Below, in pieces: positions 43,495-51,235 of a stretch of 57,372 nucleotides of DNA. Within the stretch, counting starts at the first letter, position 1, and every line of letters begins with the position of its first letter. A program made the position numbers and the translations under genes. The stretch is from positions 1 to 57,372 of the forward strand of contig RDXX01000076.1 in the NCBI GenBank assembly GCA_004292955.1, given 5' to 3'. The DNA comes from Oscillatoriales cyanobacterium. Lineage in GTDB: Bacteria; Cyanobacteriota; Cyanobacteriia; Cyanobacteriales; Microcoleaceae. Below the pieces are notes generated by a model that saw only the letters and a program-made list of their open reading frames with translations, did no database searches and had not been told where the DNA came from.

Positions 43495-44139
43495 CTAACT
43501 ATTAGCAGAAGGGCACAAATCTGCAAGTTCACAAATATGGCAAATCGGCTTTCTCGCATTACAAACTGCTCGACCGTGATACACCAACCGAATTGACCAA
43601 TTTTCCCAATCCGGCTGCGGCAACAATAGCATCAAATCCCGCTCGATCCGAATTGGATCGGCGTGTTCAGTCAATCCCAACCGCTGACTCAAACGCTTGA
43701 CGTGAGTGTCTACCGTCACGCCCTGATGAATATCAAAAGCGTGGGCGAGGACGACATTAGCGGTTTTGCGGGCAACTCCGGGCAATTCTAGCAGCAGTTC
43801 CATTTGCTGCGGCACTTGATTGTTGAATTTATTGACGATCGCCCAACAAGCAGCTTTAATATTTTTAGACTTATTCCGGTAAAAACCAGTCGATCGCACC
43901 AGACGCTCCAATTCATCCAAATCAGCATTTGCCAAAGCCTCCGCATCCGGGAAACGCTCAAACAAAGCCGGCGTTACCAGATTTACGCGCTCATCCGTAC
44001 ACTGAGCCGCCAGAATCGTCGCCACCATCAACTGCACGGGAGTTTCGTAGTTGAGAGTGCAAGGGGCTTCTGGATACAGCCGTTTGAGGCGAATCAGAAT
44101 TTCGAGCGATTTTTGTTTTAAACTTAACTTTTTAGTCAT
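43495..44139 (-). CDS. nth: Endonuclease III
   Basis: A 214-residue DNA glycosylase/AP lyase that removes oxidised pyrimidines. The HhH motif is LLELPGVARKTANVVLAHAF with catalytic Lys, followed by the catalytic Asp in GVTVDTHVKRLSQRLGL and the [4Fe-4S] loop C-x6-C-x2-C-x5-C (CNARKPICHICELADLC). Complete. The start ATG and second codon (ATGACT) continue the ATGACTG/ATGACCA heptamer pattern upstream, so the start sits inside the array. Confidence 0.96.
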   Translation of the reverse strand: MTKKLSLKQKSLEILIRLKRLYPEAPCTLNYETPVQLMVATILAAQCTDERVNLVTPALFERFPDAEALANADLDELERLVRSTGFYRNKSKNIKAACWAIVNKFNNQVPQQMELLLELPGVARKTANVVLAHAFDIHQGVTVDTHVKRLSQRLGLTEHADPIRIERDLMLLLPQPDWENWSIRLVYHGRAVCNARKPICHICELADLCPSANS

Positions 44140-44185
44140 CAGTCATTGGTCATCAGTCATTGGTCATCAGTCATCAGTCATTAGT
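44140..44185. repeat. AGTCATC/AGTCATTGGTCATC array at the nth start
   Basis: On the coding strand of nth the units read ATGACTG ATGACCA and run directly into the ATGACT start. Confidence 0.9.
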
Positions 44186-44213
44186 TATATTCTTGCCGGT
44201 GACATCGGAATTA

Positions 44214-44289
44214 TACAGTGCTGTCCCCGCTCGCGAGTCGCGATCGCGAGCGGGGACAGCACTATAAAATCAAAACTGAGATACTCCCA
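44214..44289. repeat. TGCTGTCCCCGCTCGCG palindrome, copy at nth/Uma2
   Basis: Inner arms AGTGCTGTCCCCGCTCGCGA / TCGCGAGCGGGGACAGCACT, right outer arm AAAACTGAGATACTCCC. It ends 16 bp before the Uma2 3' end. Confidence 0.85.
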
Positions 44290-44305
44290 ATTTAATCTTA
44301 GTCAT

Positions 44306-45064
44306 TTACAACTGATTGAGGTCAATTCCCATGTCTCGGAGCCGAGCTTCTAAAGCTTGCGAGCGCGATCGTTCTTGCTCCAGCAAAACTTCTGCCTGTT
44401 CGGCCCTTTGCCGTTCTTGTTCGGCCCTTTGCCGTTCTTGTTCAGCCCTTTGCCGTTCTTGTTCGGCCCTTAATTCTGCTTGTTCTCGAAGTTGAGCGAG
44501 TTCCACAAAACTCACAAACGGTGTTCCATCAGGGCTGAATATTTGTAGTTCAGTTTCTGATAGTTGAAACCGCACTCCCATTCTTGGACTTACCCAGCCG
44601 TTTACTTCTTCGATTGGTTCTAACCGTTCCTCTCGGCGCTGCCATATAGTTAAATCCACATTCGCCGGATCGTACAGATAATATTCTTCTACGCCGTACT
44701 GTTCGTAAAATCTCAGTTTTTGGAGCATCGGAGTCAGCCGATTTCCCGGCGACCAAATTTCAAACGCCACTTGCGGCACAATGTTCTCTTCATGCCATTG
44801 TTGGTAGGAGCCTCGATAACCTTTCGGTCTTCCGAAGACTACCATCGCATCTGGCGCTTGAGAAATCTTGTTATTTCCTTCTACTGGATACCACAGTAAG
44901 TTTCCCGCTACAAAAACATCAGCCATGCTGGCAAATAACAGTTCTAAATTTTCTTTGATCCACACGATCAATCTAAACTGTTCGGTATTATCTGACATTG
45001 GTTCGCCGTTATCATCTGGATAGATAATCTTTGCTTTTTCGGGAGATTGCAGTTGTGTGACCAT
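44306..45064 (-). CDS. Uma2-family (DUF820) nuclease-like protein, second copy
   Basis: About 252 residues, parallel in layout to the gene at 40838-41581: LLWYPVEGNNKISQAPDAMVVFGRP, VPQVAFEIWSPGNRL, YGVEEYYLYDP. The C-terminal coiled coil has four near-identical ERQRAEQ units coded by a 21-bp DNA repeat at 44398-44471, then a closing LEARLRDMGIDLNQL that matches the other copy's KLRELNIDPDSI. I start at the ATG giving MVTQLQSPEKAKIIYPDD. The two copies have diverged well beyond a recent duplication. Confidence 0.85.
   Translation of the reverse strand: MVTQLQSPEKAKIIYPDDNGEPMSDNTEQFRLIVWIKENLELLFASMADVFVAGNLLWYPVEGNNKISQAPDAMVVFGRPKGYRGSYQQWHEENIVPQVAFEIWSPGNRLTPMLQKLRFYEQYGVEEYYLYDPANVDLTIWQRREERLEPIEEVNGWVSPRMGVRFQLSETELQIFSPDGTPFVSFVELAQLREQAELRAEQERQRAEQERQRAEQERQRAEQAEVLLEQERSRSQALEARLRDMGIDLNQL
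44398..44471. repeat. 21-bp tandem repeat in the Uma2 coding tail
   Basis: Three perfect or near-perfect GTTCGGCCCTTTGCCGTTCT-plus-T units and a partial fourth, encoding the ERQRAEQ heptad. Confidence 0.9.
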
Positions 45065-45093
45065 TGCTATTTCTCCAATTTTACTGGTTAATT

Positions 45094-45200
45094 TATAGCC
45101 TTTCTCAGAAAGATGAGGTACGCATGGGCATGGGGCATAGGGCATGGGGCATAGGGCATAAGATTAGCGGGCATACCTCACTTTTTTGAGAAAGGCTGTA
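45094..45200. repeat. TAGCCTTTC...GGGCATA composite palindrome, copy 2
   Basis: Arms TAGCCTTTCTCAGAAAG and TTTTTTGAGAAAGGCTGTA, inner ATGAGGTACGCATGGGCAT / GGGCATACCTCA, with GGGCATA/GGGCATG heptamers in the loop. Confidence 0.85.
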
Positions 45201-45289
45201 TATTAGTCAGCAGTCATCAGCTATGTAATAACTAATGGCTGCTGACTGCTGTTCGCGAGCGGGGACAGCACTATGACTGCTGACAACGA

Positions 45290-45339
45290 ACAACTGTCAA
45301 CTGTCAACTGTCAACTGCCAATTGACAACTACCAACTGA
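45290..45339. repeat. CAACTGT heptamer array at the rseP 3' end
   Basis: Units of AACTGTC degrade into CAACTAC/CAACTGA and run up to the rseP stop codon, as at the yqeG stop (TAGTCAGTTGACAG). Confidence 0.85.
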
Positions 45340-46440
45340 CTACTGTTGTCGGAGAGTTCGCATCAAATCAAAGCCTGCCAAATTAGCAGTATCGCGAACA
45401 ATCAAGAAAATTCCCAAACCCAACAACAACACCAAACCAGTCTGCATCACATTTTCTTGAATGCGGTTTGGCAGAGGCTTGCCCCGCAGTCCTTCTATTA
45501 ATAGAAAAGCTAGCTGACCGCCATCTAAAGCAGGCAAAGGCAAGATATTAATCACAGCCAAATTTATACTAATTAATACCGCAAACTGAAACAAATTCGC
45601 AGCATCCGATCGCGCAATTCCTGCACCAATGGCTACAATTGCCACAGGCCCGGACAACTTTTCAGCAGTCTGACTGAAATTGCTAAGTAACTGCCCGAAA
45701 CCTTGAAACGTCAGCACTACAATTCGCTCAAACTCAGTTGCAGCCTGGCTAAATGCCTCTACAATTCCTGCCCGCTGCCGCACGACGGTACCGTTAGAAG
45801 TTAGCTGCACGCCAATCTTACCTTTACCGTCGGAGGACAATTCGGGAGTTACTGTCACCACAAATTTTTGTTCTTCGCGCTGAATTTCTAGGGCCAGGGG
45901 TTGATTGGGATGATCTTGGATGGCTGAGACTAAAGATTTGATTGCTTCGCGGTTCGCGCCCAATTCCTTGCCATCAACGGACAGAACAATGTCGCCCGAT
46001 CGAATTCCCGCTTGGAAGGCCGCCGAACTAACTTCCGCAGCGACTTCCGGGACTTTAACTCCCGGTAGGTAGTTCATAGATGCAGCGCCAACCGTGGTTA
46101 ATTGCACCACCAGCAGGAAGTAAGCAAAAATTAAGTTGGCAATTACTCCTGCACTAATGACGATCGCCCGATCGATCACAGGGCGGTTCCGCAGCAAATT
46201 CGGGTCATTGGGGGGAATAGTGCTGTCTGGATCGTCATCCGGGAAACCCACGAAACCTCCCAGGGGAAAGGCGCGGAGGGCATATTCAGTTTCCGGGCCT
46301 TGGTACTTCCACAAAATGGGCCCGAAACCGATGGAGAAGCGGTTGACGTGAATGTGTTGAAGTCTCGCCGCCAGGAAGTGGCCGAGTTCGTGAACGACAA
46401 TCAAGATACCTAAAACTGCGATCGCTGCCAAAACTGACAT
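45340..46440 (-). CDS. rseP: Site-2 intramembrane zinc metalloprotease, RseP family
   Basis: About 366 residues. The zinc motif HELGH is at residues 17-21 in the first membrane helix, a PDZ domain lies around 115-200 (AAFQAGIRSGDIVLSVDG), and the second zinc/catalytic motif is PLPALDGGQL near the C terminus. Homologues cleave anti-sigma factors or signal peptides within the membrane. I placed the start at 46440 (MSVLAAIAVLG), six codons inside the longest frame, as usual for the family. Divergent from the M41-like gene, another membrane-linked metalloprotease. Confidence 0.92.
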   Translation of the reverse strand: MSVLAAIAVLGILIVVHELGHFLAARLQHIHVNRFSIGFGPILWKYQGPETEYALRAFPLGGFVGFPDDDPDSTIPPNDPNLLRNRPVIDRAIVISAGVIANLIFAYFLLVVQLTTVGAASMNYLPGVKVPEVAAEVSSAAFQAGIRSGDIVLSVDGKELGANREAIKSLVSAIQDHPNQPLALEIQREEQKFVVTVTPELSSDGKGKIGVQLTSNGTVVRQRAGIVEAFSQAATEFERIVVLTFQGFGQLLSNFSQTAEKLSGPVAIVAIGAGIARSDAANLFQFAVLISINLAVINILPLPALDGGQLAFLLIEGLRGKPLPNRIQENVMQTGLVLLLGLGIFLIVRDTANLAGFDLMRTLRQQ

Positions 46441-46628
46441 GAAGGATTCCACTAACACTTTTACTTGACTTTAATTTATTTTAATATCTTTTTAAGATTG
46501 GTGGCTTGCGACCCGCAAATTTCAGTCAAACTGGAAGATGATGTTTTTTGTCGGAAGTCCCGCTACTGCGATCGACCGGACACGGCGGCTTTCGCGATCG
46601 CGCGATCGTACCTGAGTTTACCTCTGTT

Positions 46629-46684
46629 ACCAATCCCCCATTACCAATTCCCCATTACCAATTCCCCATTACCAATTCCCAATA
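46629..46684. repeat. ACCAATTCCCCATT 14-mer array touching a start codon
   Basis: Four 14-bp units, the last degenerate, end directly at the ATG (46685) of the M41-like gene. Confidence 0.95.
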
Positions 46685-47362
46685 ATGAAAGACACTTCTT
46701 TGAATATTATCGCTATTTCTATCTTCGCCATCACCGTTTCGATAATATTGGGCCCCCTATTCAACCTACCAGAGGCCGTACCTGCGATCGCCACCTTTTG
46801 CCTGTTGGGGCTAGCCACCCTCGACAGTTTCCAGTGGCAAGGTCAAGGCGGTACAATATTAGTAGATTTGCTGGGGGGAAGTTCTAAAGAAAAGCGCGAT
46901 CGTATCCTCCACCACGAAGCCGGACACTTCCTCGTCGCCCACCTGTTGGGAATTCCCGTAACCAGCTACGCCCTCAACGCTCTTGAAGCATTCAAACAAG
47001 GTCAAACAGCCCAAGGCGGCGTCCGATTTGCAGACCAACAACTAGCATCTCAACTCGAAAACGGCACTCTTTCCGTCCAACTTTTAGACCAATACTGCAC
47101 CGTCTGGATGGCCGGAATAGTCGCCGAAAAAGTTGTTTACGGCAACGCCATAGGAGGAGCAGAAGACCGTACAAAAATCAGCGCAATTTTAACACAACTA
47201 CGCCGTCCCGTTTCCGAAATTCAACTCAAACAAAACTGGGGCTCGCTGCGAGCAAAAACCCTAATCGAAAGCCATCAATCCGCTTACGAAGCCCTAGTCG
47301 CAGCCATGGAAAAAAGAGCAACCGTCGCTGAATGCTGCGACATCATCCAACAAAATTTGTAG
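46685..47362 (+). CDS. M41 (FtsH-like) peptidase domain without AAA domain
   Basis: 225 residues. Two short hydrophobic segments at the N terminus (IIAISIFAITVSIILGPLF; VPAIATFCLLGLATL) precede a zinc peptidase domain with HEAGH at residues 77-81 and the third-ligand region IGGAEDRTKISAIL, as in FtsH. The AAA ATPase module that normally lies between membrane anchor and peptidase is absent. Cyanobacteria and plants have such FtsH-peptidase-like proteins; substrate and ATP dependence are unknown, and it may need an FtsH partner. Divergent from rseP. Confidence 0.85.
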   Translation: MKDTSLNIIAISIFAITVSIILGPLFNLPEAVPAIATFCLLGLATLDSFQWQGQGGTILVDLLGGSSKEKRDRILHHEAGHFLVAHLLGIPVTSYALNALEAFKQGQTAQGGVRFADQQLASQLENGTLSVQLLDQYCTVWMAGIVAEKVVYGNAIGGAEDRTKISAILTQLRRPVSEIQLKQNWGSLRAKTLIESHQSAYEALVAAMEKRATVAECCDIIQQNL

Positions 47363-47481
47363 CACACAACTTGTGCACTCTGGCTTCTTGAACCCAGTTT
47401 ATTTGTAGGTGTCTCACTCAAGCCCGGATTTTGCCTAGAAATCTGGTTTAATAGCATTAATTTTATCGCAATTAAAAAATC

Positions 47482-48033
47482 ATGTCACAATCAAAACTTT
47501 TCGCAACCAAACTGCAAACAGCCAACCCCAATCAAGAAAAATTGCTGCGGCTGTTAGGTTTCCGCATCGACCCCGACACCGAAGTACCTAATCTGTATAC
47601 TCTCATTGTCTGTGGAGAAGAAGAACCGCCTTTAGTAGCTGGCGGTCAACTTGTATTTTTTACCCGTCCACAACTAGCGATTAATGCTCTCAAACTGTGC
47701 GATATCGATGTCAGCGAACTGGGAACACCACCCACACAAATAGACGCTATTTGCGACATTGCAGAAACCCTGTACTTGCTCGATGCAGAAGATATTGACG
47801 AATCAGGGATTATGCTTAACTGTTTGAACGCGCTGTTAAATTTAGTAAAAGTCACATTAACACCCATGCCCACAAATTACAAACGCGTGCTTTATGCTTT
47901 TGCAGACCACCTGAATATTGATGAAGAGTTTGCCAGTTTTTTAGCTGAAGAGGACATCCAGCGTTCGGAGATGGTTAACGCTATTTTATGGTGTGTGGGA
48001 GCCATTACCGTCAAATCTAGATTGCTAACCTAG
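47482..48033 (+). CDS. Conserved protein of unknown function
   Basis: 183 residues, acidic and probably helical with no signal or membrane segment. Recognisable only by its pattern: FATKLQTANPNQEKLLRLLGF, GGQLVFFTRPQLAINAL, and FASFLAEEDIQRSEMVNAILWCVGAI. I do not know the family. The start ATG lies 119 bp after the M41-like gene, so they may be co-transcribed. Confidence 0.65.
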   Translation: MSQSKLFATKLQTANPNQEKLLRLLGFRIDPDTEVPNLYTLIVCGEEEPPLVAGGQLVFFTRPQLAINALKLCDIDVSELGTPPTQIDAICDIAETLYLLDAEDIDESGIMLNCLNALLNLVKVTLTPMPTNYKRVLYAFADHLNIDEEFASFLAEEDIQRSEMVNAILWCVGAITVKSRLLT

Positions 48034-48568
48034 TAATTTTAGATTTAGAATTTTCAATTGAATAATTCACAACATTCAAAGATTTCAACTTATTACTTTC
48101 AACCAGGTCATTCCTAGATGCCACTGTCACATTAAATCAAGGTACGTAGTTGCGCTTGGGCGCTCTTATATTTAAGCGCTCAAACGCAACAAGTGACCCA
48201 AAAAATAGTTCCATAAAAGTTCCAGTTGCGTCCAGGACTCAAGGATTGCTATAGGTGCATAAGTCCAATTATCAATGGCAAATTCTCAATTGCCAATCAC
48301 AAATCATTCAAATGTGCGATCGAATTTCTGTCGCTTGGTGCGGGCGGGTTTAGTTCGATTGTTGGTGGGAATTAAAGATTGTTGGTAAAACCTGCCTCTA
48401 CTATTCAATTACCAATTACCAATTACCAATTACGAAATCTTCAGAAAAGTCCCGATCGCAAAAAAAAACTTAGTATTACAGCTTAACGCGAGTTATACTC
48501 CTATTGGAAAGACTGCGATCGCCCAAAAATCCCGAAATCATCGCCCAAAAATCCCGAAACAAAAGTTT
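48034..48568. other. Intergenic region before the GPH symporter
   Basis: 535 bp. It contains a GCGGGTTTAG...GTGGGAATTAAAGATTGTTGG repeat shared with the DUF3598 3' end (34764-34788) and CCAATTA heptamers at about 48404-48435. No coding frame. Confidence 0.6.
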
Positions 48569-49996
48569 ATGACCAACACTTCCCCCCCTGAAAGGGCCGC
48601 CGACAACCCAGAAACCAAAAAACTCAGTTTCTCCACAAAGTTAGCATACGGTGCGGGAGACCTTGGCCCCGCAATTACTGCGAATGTTCTGGTGTTTTTC
48701 CTGCTGTTTTTCTTTACCAACGTGGCTGGCTTGGCTGCGGGGACTGCTAGTAACATTTTGCTAATTGGCAAGGTTTGGGATGCGGTAAATGACCCAATTG
48801 TGGGGGTTTTGAGCGATCGCACCTCTCACCCCTGGGGCCGCCGCTATCCTTGGATGGTTTACGGCGCAATTCCTTTCGGCATCTTCTTCTTTTTGCAGTG
48901 GATTGTTCCCAGCAAAGATCCTACGATATTGTTTTGGTACTATGTGGCGATCGGCATATTGTTTAACACAGCCTACACCGCCGTCAACCTGCCTTACACC
49001 GCCCTCACCCCAGAATTAACCCAAGACTACAACGAACGCACTAGCCTTAACAGTTTCCGGTTTACTTTCTCGATCGGCGGCAGCATTTTGTCATTAATTA
49101 TCGCGCAAATTATCTTTGCCTTAGTTAAAGATGACACCCAAAAATACTTAATATTAGGCGCCATCTGTACAGTAATTTCAGTATTGCCTTTGTACTGGTG
49201 CTTTTTCGGAACCCGAAAACACGTCCTCTCTCAATTGCAAGACAATCCCGTAGAAGACAATTCAACCTCTTTGCCGATAGGAGAACAGTTGCGGATTGCA
49301 TTTAACAATCGCCCTTTTTTGTACGTAATTGGAATTTATCTCTGTTCTTGGCTGGGAGTGCAATTAACTGCTTCGATTTTGCCTTACTTTGTCATCAACT
49401 GGATGAATCTGCCGCCAGCAACTTTTACCCAAACTGCGATCGCAGTTCAAGGCACCGCACTCGCCATGTTATTTGTTTGGAGTAGAGTTAGCGAACGCTA
49501 TGGCAAAAAAGCTGTTTATTTTATGGGCATGAGTTTGTGGATTATCGCCCAAGCCGGACTGTTTTTCCTACAACCCGGACAAGTCGTCCAGATGTACCTG
49601 TTAGCAGTTATGGCTGGTGTGGGAGTTTCTACTGCTTATCTTGTACCTTGGTCGATGATACCGGATGTGATTGAACTCGACGAACTCCAAACAGGCGAAA
49701 GACGCGAAGGCGTGTTCTATTCGTTTATGGTGTTGCTGCAAAAAATTGGTTTGGCGATCGGCTTGTGGTTGGTAGGTCAAGCATTAGAACAAGCTGGATT
49801 TCTCGCTACTGTTCAGGGACAGGCTGCGCCTGTACAGCCCGATTCTGCCCTGTTCGCGATTCGAGTTGCGATCGGGCCACTGCCCACAATTGCTTTAATC
49901 TGCGGCATGATTCTTACATATTTCTATCCGATTACCCGCGAAGTTCACGCAGAGATTTTGTTGAAACTTCGAGAAAAGAAAGCACATAATCTGTAA
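48569..49996 (+). CDS. GPH-family (MelB-like) sugar:cation symporter
   Basis: 475 residues, 12 predicted membrane helices. The glycoside-pentoside-hexuronide symporter signature is clear: LAYGAGDLGPA near the start, GKVWDAVNDPIVGVLSDRT, WGRRYPWMVYG, and later VPWSMIPDVIELDELQTGERREGVFYS. Such carriers use Na+ or H+ to move sugars; the substrate cannot be told. No sugar-metabolism gene is directly adjacent; the FGGY kinase lies over 40 kb away. Monocistronic. Confidence 0.9.
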   Translation: MTNTSPPERAADNPETKKLSFSTKLAYGAGDLGPAITANVLVFFLLFFFTNVAGLAAGTASNILLIGKVWDAVNDPIVGVLSDRTSHPWGRRYPWMVYGAIPFGIFFFLQWIVPSKDPTILFWYYVAIGILFNTAYTAVNLPYTALTPELTQDYNERTSLNSFRFTFSIGGSILSLIIAQIIFALVKDDTQKYLILGAICTVISVLPLYWCFFGTRKHVLSQLQDNPVEDNSTSLPIGEQLRIAFNNRPFLYVIGIYLCSWLGVQLTASILPYFVINWMNLPPATFTQTAIAVQGTALAMLFVWSRVSERYGKKAVYFMGMSLWIIAQAGLFFLQPGQVVQMYLLAVMAGVGVSTAYLVPWSMIPDVIELDELQTGERREGVFYSFMVLLQKIGLAIGLWLVGQALEQAGFLATVQGQAAPVQPDSALFAIRVAIGPLPTIALICGMILTYFYPITREVHAEILLKLREKKAHNL

Positions 49997-51220
49997 TATT
50001 CAATAGACTTTAATTGCATTTGTGCGCTCTCTAATCAGCGTTAATGAGCGGTTGTTGTATCAAGGGAATATTTATGCAATCCAAGTCTAATGAGTATCAC
50101 AAAATAACACTTGTCAAAAGCTCATACGGCTGAGATTCCAGAACAATTATCGGATTGCTTGCCAACTATTTGTATCCTCTTACCCGAAAGAATTGGTTGA
50201 AAGCCGGAACCCTTGTATGGAGAAATTAAAATCCGACTATTCATTAATCCAATCCTCTTCCTTCCTTTGTCAAGTGCTGTCCCAAGTCAACTGTCAACTG
50301 AATGAAGAACGTGTTATAAACCTCTTTCATCGGTTAATCCCAAAAAACACCCCGTTGCGGGTTTCCGGCTAATATTGATATAGCTCTCATAGTAGGATGG
50401 CGAATCATAGCGATGGTTTTAGCAAGAGTGGAAAAGCCCAGAAACCCCATGTTTCAGCGACAAAACATCACATCGCCCAGCGCCATCCGCCCGGTAGCAA
50501 AACCCAGAAGCCTTGAGTTTTTCCAAATGTCGATCGACTTTGTATTAACAAAATATTAATTTTTATGTCGTTTGCCCATTATATAGATCGGTGGGTGATA
50601 TAATGTTAGCGCAGTTTAATTATATAAACTTAAAAAGCAATCCAGATCTTAAAAAAGTTGACAATTAAAAGATAAAGACAGATTTTTGTCGGAAATTGAT
50701 TGGATTAGTTGTCGTTCCACAAATCGGCCCAATGGTGTTAATTATATCTACGTATAAAATGCAAAACTTTTTAGCCGATCGGTTCGTGGGTAAGTTAACA
50801 GGTAGTGCTGCTATTGGTGGCGATCTCAAAAATGGCAGAGATGACAAGGCAATACCAGGGCGATCGGCCCCCCGCGTGTGGCGTAAAATTGTAAAATTTT
50901 GGTAAAGTTATGGCGCGAGCTGCGGTGAAGGTCAGGGATACCAGAAAAACTTGGTAGAGTCACCGATAAACCAGGAATACAAGCAGAACACAGCCGCCAG
51001 AAATACAGTCGGAGACAACTCTCTCTTGAGTTAGTAAAACAACATTTGCAGCCGGCACAAGATATGAATTTAGTTATTTTTGTATATTATGTGAAAGTAG
51101 TGAGAACTATTGGCAGGAAATAGAACCAACCAACCCAGAATCTCCTGTGATATCCTGAAGTCAAGGGTGAAAGTATCAACCAGAAGGCTCGCAGAACCAA
51201 GCTGATTTTACCAAAACAAT
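49997..51220. other. Long gap before the tyrosine kinase gene
   Basis: 1,224 bp. Composite element copy B (50182-50300) lies at its start. A 69-codon frame at 50696-50905 has no ribosome binding site or homologous look. An AT-rich stretch near 51060-51110 is a plausible promoter region for the kinase gene. No RNA gene was recognised. Confidence 0.6.
50182..50300 (+). repeat. Composite dispersed element, copy B
   Basis: ACCCGAAAGAATTGGTTGAA, AGAAATTAAAATCCGACTAT, ATTAATCCAATCCTCTTCC, then GTCAACTGTCAACTG, as in copy A. Confidence 0.85.
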
Positions 51221-51235
51221 ATGAAAGAGGTCAAC

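Noticed and set aside
50696..50905. A 69-codon frame in the gap before the Wzc-like gene
   Set aside because: No ribosome binding site, no recognisable motif, and it runs across low-complexity AT-rich DNA.
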